A stretch of DNA of 8,564 bases from an uncultured Oscillospiraceae bacterium (GTDB taxonomy: Bacteria > Bacillota > Clostridia > Oscillospirales > Acutalibacteraceae): the NCBI GenBank assembly GCA_900549945.1, contig URQJ01000076.1, positions 1-8,564 on the forward strand, read 5' to 3'. Shown one piece after another: positions 1 through 6,996 of the stretch. Position 1 is the stretch's first letter. Every line of letters begins with the position of its first letter. The notes beneath the pieces are model-generated. The model was not told the DNA's origin. It worked only from the letters and a program-made list of their open reading frames with translations, and ran no database searches. The translations under genes and the position numbers were made by a program.

Positions 1-2
1 GA

Positions 3-455
3 CTCTCCCGCACCTCGGCGGGCTTCGCCTTTTCATACTTTTTGATCTATGCGATCACCTTCTGCGAATCCTTTATCATCCTGTACCTGCTGCGCATAAA
101 ATATCCACTGATTACGGCGCTTGTCGTGACCGTCTCCGATATTTTCCCGATCCTCGGCCCCGGCACCGTGCTGCTGCCGATCTGCCTCTACCAACTCCTC
201 TGCGGCAATTTCCTGCGCGCGGCAGGGCTGTTCATCGGCTGGATCCTGCTGACGGTGATCCGGCAGATCATTGAGCCGCGGCTCGTCTCCAAGGTGACGC
301 GCACGCCGGCAGCCGCCATGCTTTTCGCGGTGTACTGCAGCCTTGTCGGCGGAAATTTCTGGCTGATCCCCTATGTCGGCATCTTCTTTTTCCTGCTCGA
401 GCTTTTGACAAATGCCGGAATACTGCATGCAAAAAAGGCAGGCGCCTCAAAATAA
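3..455 (+). CDS. ytvI: YtvI-type sporulation/AI-2E family membrane protein, 3' part only
   Basis: This is the C-terminal ~150 residues of a polytopic membrane protein. The frame is open from base 3 with no start, so the N-terminus lies outside the window; a TTG at 42 is internal. Several hydrophobic segments are visible. The stretch around SDIFPILGPGTVLLP and the later RQIIEPRLVSK match the conserved C-terminal block of the AI-2E transporter/YtvI family (PF01594), where the loop 'D-hydrophobic-P-G-G' and 'R-Q-EP' motifs are characteristic. In Firmicutes the DIFPILG(P)GT form is typical of YtvI, a sporulation-associated integral membrane protein whose exact role is not well defined. The last residues (HAKKAGASK) are basic and probably cytoplasmic. 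The final codons overlap the terminator of the convergent aminotransferase gene. It could alternatively be another AI-2E family permease. The family call is firm, but the YtvI subgroup is less certain because only the C-terminus is present. Confidence 0.8.
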   Translation, partial: LSRTSAGFAFSYFLIYAITFCESFIILYLLRIKYPLITALVVTVSDIFPILGPGTVLLPICLYQLLCGNFLRAAGLFIGWILLTVIRQIIEPRLVSKVTRTPAAAMLFAVYCSLVGGNFWLIPYVGIFFFLLELLTNAGILHAKKAGASK

Positions 456-467
456 GGCCCTGCCTTT
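431..467 (-). terminator. Intrinsic terminator of the aminotransferase gene
   Basis: A perfect 9-bp inverted repeat pairs 434-442 (AAAGGCAGG) with 459-467 (CCTGCCTTT), with a 16-nt loop. On the minus strand it is followed by a run of T (431-436), 14 nt beyond the aminotransferase stop. In the plus direction the stem is not followed by T, so it should act mainly on minus-strand transcripts. One arm lies inside the last codons of the ytvI-like gene. Confidence 0.8.
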
Positions 468-480
468 CGTGTTGAATCGA

Positions 481-1767
481 TTATACCTCTGTCTGCGCAA
501 GCAGCTTTTCCGCAGCAGCCAGCTTGATCGCCGCACAGAAAACCTCCATGGCCTGCTCGAGCTCCTCGAGCGGCGGGAAAGACGGCGCGAGACGGATGTT
601 GCTGTCGTGCGGGTCCTTGCCGTAGGGATACGTTGCGCCGGCGTCCGTCAGCACAACGCCCGCTTCCTTACAGAGCTGCACCACGCGCTTTGCGCAGCCG
701 CCCAGCACGTCGACGCTGATGAAGTAGCCGCCGTTCGGCTTGTTCCACTCCGCGATGCCGAGATCGCCGAGGCTCTCCTCGAGCATCAGCTCGCACAGCT
801 TGAATTTCGGCTCCAAAATCGCGCGGTGGCCTTTCATCAGGGCGCGCACGCCGTTGATGTCGTGCAGAAACAGCACATGGCGGAGCTGGTTCAGCTTGTC
901 GGGGCCGATCGTCTGCGTGAGCGTATGCACTTTGAAATCCTTGATGTTGTTGTCGCTCGTCGCGAGCGCCGCAACGCCCGCACCCGGGAAGGAGATCTTC
1001 GAGGTGGAGGCGAAGATCATCACCTGATCCTCCGTGCCGTTTTCGACGCAGAGCTCGTAGAGGTTCAAAAGCGTATCCGGCGTATCGGTGAGCTCGTGGA
1101 CGCAGTACGCGTTGTCCCACATGATCTTGAAATCCTTCGCCGCCGGACGCAGCGCCGCAAAGCGGCGGACCGTCTCGTCCGAGTACGTAATGCCGGTCGG
1201 GTTCGAATACTTCGGCACACACCAGATGCCCTTGATCGAATCGTCCTCGGCGACGAGCTTTTCGACGAGATCCATATCCGGGCCGGTCGCGTACATCGGG
1301 ATATTGATCATCTCGAAGCCATAGTATTCCGTGATGCCGAAATGGCGGTCATAGCCCGGCACCGGACAGAGGAATTTGATCTTATCGAGGCGGCACCACG
1401 GCGTGCAGCCGTTGTAGCCGTGCGTGTAGCCGCGGGAAATCACCTCGAACATCATGTTGAGGCTGGAGTTATTGCCGAGGATGATCTGTGACGCTGGAAC
1501 GCCGATCATATCAGAAAAGATCTTTTTCATCTCCGGCAGACCGTCCCAAACGCCGTAGTTGCGGCAGTCGTCGCCGTTGGAATTTGCAAACTCACTTCTC
1601 GCCTTGAGCGCCTCGAGAACGCCGAGCGCAAGCTCGAGCTGCGCGGCGCTCGGCTTGCCGCGCGCCATATTCAAAGAAAGATTCTTCGCTTTCAATGCCT
1701 CATACTGCGCGGTCAGGTCGGAAAGGACCTCGTTGAGCTGTGCGCGGCTCAGATCTGCGTATGCCAT
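481..1767 (-). CDS. PLP-dependent aspartate aminotransferase (MocR-like, subgroup Ic type)
   Basis: This is a 428-residue fold-type I aminotransferase. It should interconvert aspartate + 2-oxoglutarate and oxaloacetate + glutamate in the cytoplasm. Visible motifs (ATG numbering) are NLSLNMARGKPS near 29-40, typical of the PF12897 aminotransferase group; NPTG at 189-192; D218 in MWDNAY for the pyridine nitrogen; the Schiff-base lysine K257 in ASTSKISFPGAG; and R392 in NIRLAPSF for the substrate carboxylate. All catalytic residues are present and the length is normal for the group. A TTG at 1770 precedes the ATG at 1767. I choose the ATG because GGAG lies 8 nt upstream of it. A promoter at 1843-1871 and a terminator at 431-467 make it a single-gene unit. 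It follows asnS on the same strand, which suits an Asp/Asn role. Annotation as alanine-glyoxylate or generic class I/II transaminase is possible, and the substrate is inferred from family. Confidence 0.9.
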   Translation of the reverse strand: MAYADLSRAQLNEVLSDLTAQYEALKAKNLSLNMARGKPSAAQLELALGVLEALKARSEFANSNGDDCRNYGVWDGLPEMKKIFSDMIGVPASQIILGNNSSLNMMFEVISRGYTHGYNGCTPWCRLDKIKFLCPVPGYDRHFGITEYYGFEMINIPMYATGPDMDLVEKLVAEDDSIKGIWCVPKYSNPTGITYSDETVRRFAALRPAAKDFKIMWDNAYCVHELTDTPDTLLNLYELCVENGTEDQVMIFASTSKISFPGAGVAALATSDNNIKDFKVHTLTQTIGPDKLNQLRHVLFLHDINGVRALMKGHRAILEPKFKLCELMLEESLGDLGIAEWNKPNGGYFISVDVLGGCAKRVVQLCKEAGVVLTDAGATYPYGKDPHDSNIRLAPSFPPLEELEQAMEVFCAAIKLAAAEKLLAQTEV

Positions 1768-1842
1768 CAAACCATCTCCATAAAGTTAAAATTTGCATTA
1801 TCCAAAGAAACAGCTATGCAATTATGCGTCAAAACCTTTATC

Positions 1843-1871
1843 ATTGTAATACAAATGCAAAAAAAATGCAA
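1843..1871 (-). promoter_or_regulatory. Promoter of the aminotransferase gene
   Basis: On the minus strand, TTGCAT (-35, 1871-1866) and TACAAT (-10, 1848-1843) are separated by exactly 17 bp. The predicted transcription start is near 1836, giving a leader of about 70 nt to the ATG at 1767. The -35 box lies in the descending arm of the asnS terminator hairpin. Copies of ATGCAA/TTGCAT also occur at 1793-1798, 1816-1821 and 1855-1860. Confidence 0.7.
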
Positions 1872-1897
1872 GACTTATTTAAAAATCCTGCATTTTT
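1859..1897 (-). terminator. Intrinsic terminator of asnS
   Basis: On the minus strand, AAAAATGCAGGA (1897-1886) pairs with TCTTGCATTTTT (1873-1862) with one G-U wobble and a 12-nt loop. The T run continues to 1859. It lies about 68 nt beyond the asnS stop. The T run and descending arm overlap the -35 element of the aminotransferase promoter. A weaker 6-bp repeat at 1934-1955 has no T tract and is not a terminator. Confidence 0.7.
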
Positions 1898-1964
1898 CTT
1901 GTTTTGCACTATTGAAGCGCCAAGAAAGCGCCTTTTCCGTAAAATCTGCCGGAAACCCGTGAGA

Positions 1965-3359
<1,395 letters not shown>

Positions 3360-3382
3360 ACGTATGACCTTTCCTTTCTTTA

Positions 3383-3412
3383 CGGCCGCGGTGAAACGGC
3401 GCGCCGCGGCCG
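3383..3412 (-). promoter_or_regulatory. GC-only hairpin in the asnS leader
   Basis: A perfect 9-bp inverted repeat pairs CGGCCGCGG (3383-3391) with CCGCGGCCG (3404-3412) around a 12-nt loop. It sits between the predicted asnS transcription start (near 3425) and its Shine-Dalgarno sequence. No T run follows on the minus strand, so it is not a simple terminator. It may stabilise the 5' end or tune translation; its function is unknown. Confidence 0.45.
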
Positions 3413-3431
3413 CAAACTTGTGTTATAGATT

Positions 3432-3461
3432 ATCATACTACACAATGCCTTGGATTATCAA
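3432..3461 (-). promoter_or_regulatory. Promoter of asnS
   Basis: On the minus strand, TTGATA (-35, 3461-3456) and TATGAT (-10, 3437-3432) are 18 bp apart. The -35 lies 13 nt beyond the GNAT stop codon. The predicted start is near 3425, giving a leader of about 65 nt that contains the GC hairpin and a strong Shine-Dalgarno site. Confidence 0.6.
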
Positions 3462-3474
3462 GCTAAAATTCAAA

Positions 3475-3945
3475 TTATTCCCGTTTTTTCCGTTCAAAGC
3501 GCGTTGCAGCGTCATCCGGCGTGAAGAAATAAACCGTATCGTCACCGCCGGAATCCCACCCCACCGCGCCGCCGAGCTTCCGGTACAGCGCGTTTGCTGC
3601 CGCGTTATGCCTGTCTGCAAAGAGAAATACGCGGCCGATTCCCGATCGCCCCGCGTCCCGGAGCAGCGCCGTCAGCATGGCAGAGCCCACGCCGCGCCGC
3701 TGCTCCGGCTCAGCCACCCCCACCTCGTGGATATAAAGCATATCGGCTTTACCGTCCAAACGCGAAAGCACATAGCCGTAGGCAAAACCTATAACAGCAT
3801 CCTCCCGCAGAGCCGCATAAAGCCAACAGTGCTCCGTTTCCAGAAAGCGCCGCGCTGCTCCGCGGTCTGCAAAGCCACTTCGAAAGTCCACATTTATTTG
3901 CAGGATTTTTTCAAGCTCAGCGCCCTTCAATCTTCGAAATTCCAT
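3475..3945 (-). CDS. GNAT family N-acetyltransferase
   Basis: This is a 156-residue single-domain acetyltransferase that should transfer an acetyl group from acetyl-CoA to an amine. The GNAT core is visible: strand YIHEVGVAEPEQ (71-82) leads into the acetyl-CoA pyrophosphate loop QRRGVGSAM (82-90), and helix NAAANALYRKLGG (114-126) is the conserved C-terminal part of the fold. The layout resembles the AAC(3)-I-like branch, but that does not establish aminoglycoside resistance, and the substrate cannot be named. I choose ATG 3945 because AGGAG lies 7 nt upstream. A GTG at 3966 is in frame but lies upstream of this site, at the edge of a terminator hairpin. The C-terminus is strongly charged (RFERKKRE). 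Only 21 bp separate the start from the MATE terminator, so transcription probably comes through that hairpin or from within it. asnS follows after 115 nt with its own promoter. Confidence 0.85.
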   Translation of the reverse strand: MEFRRLKGAELEKILQINVDFRSGFADRGAARRFLETEHCWLYAALREDAVIGFAYGYVLSRLDGKADMLYIHEVGVAEPEQRRGVGSAMLTALLRDAGRSGIGRVFLFADRHNAAANALYRKLGGAVGWDSGGDDTVYFFTPDDAATRFERKKRE

Positions 3946-3966
3946 TTCGATTCTCCTCTTCAACAC

Positions 3967-4009
3967 AAAATGGGGAGGGCGCGCACCAAAGCGGCTCCCT
4001 CCCCATTTT
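3967..4009 (-). terminator. Strong terminator/attenuator between MATE and GNAT genes
   Basis: A perfect 13-bp inverted repeat pairs AAAATGGGGAGGG (3967-3979) with CCCTCCCCATTTT (3997-4009), with a 17-nt loop. On the minus strand it ends in TTTT followed by GTGTTG. It lies 62 nt beyond the MATE stop and just ahead of the GNAT Shine-Dalgarno site. The A/T flanks are symmetric, so it could act in both directions. The T tract is short, so some read-through into the GNAT gene is plausible. Confidence 0.75.
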
Positions 4010-4071
4010 AGAACGGCTATGGCTTTTTAAGCGCATTTCCCGTCTCGGCTTTCGCCCTCTGTCAAAGCGCA

Positions 4072-5448
4072 TCAGGCTGACGCCGACCCGATAATCGATT
4101 TCTTCTTCCAGCGGCCCATTCGGTAGGCGATCACCGTGAGCACCGCGCCCATCACCCAGCTCGTGAGCATCGAGATAAACAGCGCGTCCGGAGACTGCAT
4201 CAGCGCGGCGAGACCGTACGCGATCGGCACGCGGATGATGATCGTCGTGATCATGGAAATCCACATCGGCGTCATCGTGTCGCCGGCGCCGCGCATAACG
4301 CCGGAAAGGATCTGCGTGACCGCCATCGCCACATAGCCGACCGCGAGGATCCGCATCATATGTACGCTCAGCCGAATCACATCGGGCGTCGTCGTGAACA
4401 TCTCGACGAGGAAGCGCCCGAACAGCAGAATCAGCACCACCAGAATCGCAGAAACCGCAATGCCGATCTTCATGCCGGATTTCGTGCCTTTCTCCACGCG
4501 CTCAAGCTGCTTTGCGCCGATATTTTGGCCTGTGAACGTCGTCATCGCCGTGCCGAAGGTGAAGTTCGGCATCATCGCAAAGCCGTCCACACGCATGACA
4601 ACCGTGGAAACCGCGATAATCGTGGTGCCGAAGCTGTTCGTCAGAGACTGCACGACGATCATCGCCATGGAAAAGATCGCCTGCGTCAGGCCGCTGGGCA
4701 GGCCGAGGCGGACAAGCTGCGACAAAAGCGCCCTGCTCGGCCAGAGCGAGCGCAGCCGCACATGCAGCACGTCGCGCATCAAAAGCAGACGGATCAGGCA
4801 CAGTATGCCGGAAACAGCCTGCGAGATAATCGTCGCCCACGCGGCGCCCGCAACGCCCATGTGAAAGGAAGCGACAAACCAAATATCCAAAACAATATTC
4901 AAGCCGCACGCGATCACGAGAAAAATCAGCGGCATCACGGAATCGCCCAAGCCGCGCAGAATGCCGGAAAGAATGTTGTAGAACGCGCTGCCGATGATGC
5001 CCAGAAACAGGATCACGAGGTATTCGCACGCCATCACGTAGATGTCCTCCGGCGTTTGCAGCAACGACATCGCCCAGCCGGTGATCAGCGGGCCCACAAC
5101 CATGATGAATACGGACGACACGATGGTCGCCGTGATCGCGGTGCCAACGGAATCGGAGAGCCGCTCTTTGTCCTTTGCGCCGAAATACTGCGAGACCATG
5201 ATGCTCGCGCCGACCGAAACGCCCATGAACAGCACAAGCAGCAGGTTGAGAATCGGGCCGCTGGCACCGATCGCCGCCAGCGCGCCGTCGCCGACATACT
5301 GCCCCACCACGATGGAATCCACCGTGCTGTAAAGCTGCTGGGCGAGATTGCCGATGAGCAGCGGCACCGAAAATCGGATCAGGTTGCTGGTCGGGTTTCC
5401 GGCGGTCATATCCTGTGCGCCGAAAAAAGCAGAAATTTTTCCTGCCAT
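4072..5448 (-). CDS. MATE family multidrug/metabolite efflux transporter
   Basis: This is a 458-residue integral membrane protein with about 12 hydrophobic segments and no signal peptide. It should export cationic drugs or metabolites using a Na+ or H+ gradient. The MATE two-fold repeat is visible: ILRGLGDSVMPL (163-174) in the N half and VMRGAGDTMTPM (384-395) in the C half. Likewise VSQYFGAKDKE (85-95) is matched by TGQNIGAKQLE (306-316). The N-terminal MTAGNPTSNLIRFSVPLLIG is the usual MATE opening. The C-terminal tail is basic (RWKKK) and cytoplasmic. The start is uncertain. A GTG at 5460 directly abuts the GGAGG sequence, which is too close, while ATG 5448 is 12 nt from it, which is long but workable. 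I choose ATG 5448. The gene has its own sigma-A-like promoter and an unusual structured leader, and an XRE regulator is encoded just upstream. The substrate cannot be read from sequence. Confidence 0.93.
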   Translation of the reverse strand: MAGKISAFFGAQDMTAGNPTSNLIRFSVPLLIGNLAQQLYSTVDSIVVGQYVGDGALAAIGASGPILNLLLVLFMGVSVGASIMVSQYFGAKDKERLSDSVGTAITATIVSSVFIMVVGPLITGWAMSLLQTPEDIYVMACEYLVILFLGIIGSAFYNILSGILRGLGDSVMPLIFLVIACGLNIVLDIWFVASFHMGVAGAAWATIISQAVSGILCLIRLLLMRDVLHVRLRSLWPSRALLSQLVRLGLPSGLTQAIFSMAMIVVQSLTNSFGTTIIAVSTVVMRVDGFAMMPNFTFGTAMTTFTGQNIGAKQLERVEKGTKSGMKIGIAVSAILVVLILLFGRFLVEMFTTTPDVIRLSVHMMRILAVGYVAMAVTQILSGVMRGAGDTMTPMWISMITTIIIRVPIAYGLAALMQSPDALFISMLTSWVMGAVLTVIAYRMGRWKKKSIIGSASA

Positions 5449-5494
5449 ACGAAAATACACCCTCCCTTTGTGTAAAAAAAGAAACTTTTCGTAT
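5447..5494 (-). promoter_or_regulatory. Structured MATE leader with Shine-Dalgarno in a hairpin loop
   Basis: On the minus strand, TACAC (5474-5470) and GTGTA (5460-5456) form a 5-bp stem whose 9-nt loop AAAGGGAGG (5469-5461) is exactly the Shine-Dalgarno sequence. Outside it, ATACGAAAA (5494-5486) is a perfect 9-bp complement of TTTTCGTAT (5455-5447), and this second arm runs into the ATG at 5448. If transcription starts near 5490, only GAAAA of the outer arm is in the RNA. The dyad could then act partly at DNA level, or the start may be slightly further upstream. Confidence 0.5.
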
Positions 5495-5496
5495 TT

Positions 5497-5525
5497 AGTA
5501 TAGCAAAAAAATCATTAAGCGTCAA
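5497..5525 (-). promoter_or_regulatory. Promoter of the MATE gene
   Basis: On the minus strand, TTGACG (-35, 5525-5520) and TATACT (-10, 5502-5497) have a 17-bp spacer, close to the sigma-A consensus. The predicted start is near 5490. The -35 element is part of an inverted pair, CGTCAA at 5520-5525 and TTGACG at 5559-5564 on the plus strand, which could be an operator for the neighbouring XRE regulator. That last point is speculative. Confidence 0.75.
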
Positions 5526-5570
5526 CGAATCTGTGCTGTTTTGCTGAATATCGTCGTATTGACGAATTAT

Positions 5571-6050
5571 TTATTTCTTCTTTGCACAATTTTCCGGTGC
5601 ATCCGCCCGCGGCGCCTGCCAGTGCCGGAGTCTCGGAAGCATTTCCTCTAAATTGGCGCGCACCTGCGCCTCACTCCACTGCGGGCCCGCTATGGCGGGC
5701 ACAAGATAGTCGATCAGCGCCTCGAGCGACGCATAGGCAAACTTTCCGTCCGCATAACACCACTTGCAGTATTCCTCGTTGATGGCGCCGTCCGGCTCCC
5801 GGCTCATCACTTCATCCTCGAGCGGCATTCCGCAGCACTGGCAGTACAGCTTCTGCGGCGACCCGAGCAGCGTATTGATCGAGACGCCAAACAGCGCCGA
5901 AAGCAGCCGGAGCGATTCGATGTTCGGCACCGTCTCCCCCGTTTCCCAGCGCGACACCGCCTGCCGCGTCACGAACACCTTCTCCGCCAGCTCGTCCTGC
6001 GACCAGCCGCGCCCGCGGCGCAGCTTTTGAAGCACTTCCTTGGTTTCCAC
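5571..6050 (-). CDS. XRE-family HTH regulator fused to a C-terminal zinc ribbon
   Basis: This is a 159-residue cytoplasmic DNA-binding protein. Residues 4-62 form a Cro/CI-type helix-turn-helix (LRRGRGWSQDELAEKVFVTRQAVSRWETGETVPNIESL), ending in FGVSINTLLG. After a short linker comes YCQCCGMPL (69-77) and EYCKWCYADGKF (94-104). This is the putative zinc ribbon PF12674, with C70/C72/C73 and C95/C98 available as ligands. The C-terminal half may sense metal, redox state or a ligand, but the signal is unknown. The start is GTG 6050, supported by GGGAGG 8 nt upstream; an ATG at 6055 is out of frame. It has its own promoter (6078-6106) and no clear terminator, so transcripts may run into the MATE gene 122 nt downstream. 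Regulation of MATE is inferred from position only. HTH-zinc ribbon fusions of this kind are common in Firmicutes. Confidence 0.88.
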   Translation of the reverse strand: METKEVLQKLRRGRGWSQDELAEKVFVTRQAVSRWETGETVPNIESLRLLSALFGVSINTLLGSPQKLYCQCCGMPLEDEVMSREPDGAINEEYCKWCYADGKFAYASLEALIDYLVPAIAGPQWSEAQVRANLEEMLPRLRHWQAPRADAPENCAKKK

Positions 6051-6077
6051 TTCATATGCCTCCCATAGTTTTCTTCC

Positions 6078-6106
6078 ATTCTAGCAAAAGCCGGAAAGCA
6101 GCGCAA
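6078..6106 (-). promoter_or_regulatory. Promoter of the XRE-zinc ribbon gene
   Basis: On the minus strand, TTGCGC (-35, 6106-6101) and TAGAAT (-10, 6083-6078) have a 17-bp spacer and an extended -10 (TGC before TAGAAT). The predicted start is near 6071, giving a leader of about 20 nt that contains GGGAGG. Confidence 0.55.
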
Positions 6107-6132
6107 GCAACTGTGCGTTGCGCCGCCCCGTC

Positions 6133-6171
6133 AAAAAGGGACAGACCCGCGCAAGCGCAGGTCTGCCCCTT
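6133..6171 (-). terminator. Intrinsic terminator of the queH-amidohydrolase unit
   Basis: A stem of up to 17 bp pairs 6136-6152 with 6155-6171. The two imperfect positions (6141/6166 and 6148/6159) are G-U wobbles only in minus-strand RNA; in plus-strand RNA they would be A-C mismatches. The minus strand ends in TTTTT (6137-6133). It begins 12 nt after the amidohydrolase stop. Both the wobbles and the T run fix the direction as minus. Confidence 0.85.
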
Positions 6172-6183
6172 CGTACCCTTATC

Positions 6184-6996
6184 CTACAGCGAAAAGAGCC
6201 GCGCAAAATTATCGTACAGCATCTTGCGGTTCTCCGCCTCGCCGTAGCCGAGCGCAAAGAAGCGCTCCAGCTCCTCCTTCGGCGTCCACATCGGGAAATC
6301 CGTGCCGAACAGCGTCTTATCGACGCCGAAATGCGCGATGCTCCGGCGCGCATCCTCCGCGCTGACCGCAAAGAGCGAGCTGCTCGTGTCGATATACACG
6401 TTCGTGCCCTGCAAAACGGCGCGCGCATCCGCCCATTCGCGGTAGCCGCCGAGATGCGCGGCGATGCACACGAAATCAGGCAGCTTCTCCAGCACGCGCG
6501 CAAGGCGGCGCGGCGAGGAGAAATCCGTGCGGTCGTCGCCGGTGTGGAACAGCACCACCATACCGCGGCGCATGCAGGCGGCATACACCTCGAGCATGCC
6601 CGCCTCGTCGATGTTGAAGCGCTGAAAATCGGGGTGCAGCTTGATGCCGCGCATGCCGAGCGCCTGAATGCGGTCGAGCTCGCCCTCGATGTCCGTGATA
6701 TCCTGATGCCATGCGCCGAGCCCGATAAACTGCGGGTATTTCGCGCACTTCTCGGCGATGAAGCCGTTGATCGATTCCACCTGCTCCACCTTCGTCGCGA
6801 CCGAGCAGACGAGAAAGCGGTCGATGCCGGCCGCCTTGCCCTCCTCGCTCAGGATATGCGGCAGGCCGACCTCATCCATCTCGATGCCGTAGAAGCGGCC
6901 CACGTTAGCCGTCGCCTTCTCCGCAATTTTTCCCGGGTAAATGTGCGCGTGCGCGTCCGCCACCCGGTAGGTTACACCGTTATGTGTGACTGCCAT
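6184..6996 (-). CDS. Metal-dependent amidohydrolase (amidohydrolase_2/ACMSD-like TIM barrel)
   Basis: This is a 270-residue cytoplasmic protein of the amidohydrolase superfamily (PF04909 type). The barrel's metal and catalytic residues can be read in order: HxH in VADAHAHIYP (H16, H18), H121 in IKLHPDFQ, H151 in VLFHTGDD, H181 in AAHLGGY and D233 in LFGTDFPMW. In ACMSD-like enzymes the HxH, a mid-barrel His and the late Asp hold a divalent metal, and the His of the HxGG motif is catalytic. Reactions in the family include hydrolysis and decarboxylation, and the substrate here cannot be assigned. The start ATG 6996 lies inside the end of queH (17-nt overlap). GAGG abuts the ATG and AAAGG is 13 nt away, so translation probably depends on coupling to queH. 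A strong terminator follows. Many genomes annotate such proteins only as 'amidohydrolase family protein'. The family is secure and the function is open. Confidence 0.9.
   Translation of the reverse strand: MAVTHNGVTYRVADAHAHIYPGKIAEKATANVGRFYGIEMDEVGLPHILSEEGKAAGIDRFLVCSVATKVEQVESINGFIAEKCAKYPQFIGLGAWHQDITDIEGELDRIQALGMRGIKLHPDFQRFNIDEAGMLEVYAACMRRGMVVLFHTGDDRTDFSSPRRLARVLEKLPDFVCIAAHLGGYREWADARAVLQGTNVYIDTSSSLFAVSAEDARRSIAHFGVDKTLFGTDFPMWTPKEELERFFALGYGEAENRKMLYDNFARLFSL

Noticed and set aside
412..1491. Long plus-strand open frame opposite the aminotransferase
   Set aside because: It is antisense to a gene with full catalytic motifs, and its translation is Arg/His/Ala/Val-rich with no domain, as expected from GC-rich codon shadows.
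3398..3413. Adjacent AscI (GGCGCGCC) and NotI (GCGGCCGC) sites suggesting a cloning vector junction
   Set aside because: They are a by-product of a perfect GC hairpin between the native asnS promoter and its Shine-Dalgarno site; no vector sequence surrounds them.
3360..3474. T-box riboswitch in front of asnS
   Set aside because: An ACCGCGG string is present on the minus strand, but the leader is only about 65 nt, with no stem I, no full T-box consensus (AGGGTGG part missing) and no terminator with T tract.
3475..3945. Aminoglycoside 3-N-acetyltransferase (resistance gene) call
   Set aside because: Only general GNAT features and loose AAC(3)-I-like layout are visible; that does not support a resistance claim.
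4360..5475. 371-codon plus-strand open frame opposite MATE
   Set aside because: The translation is dominated by Arg, His, Gln and Asp, which is the reverse complement of hydrophobic membrane codons.
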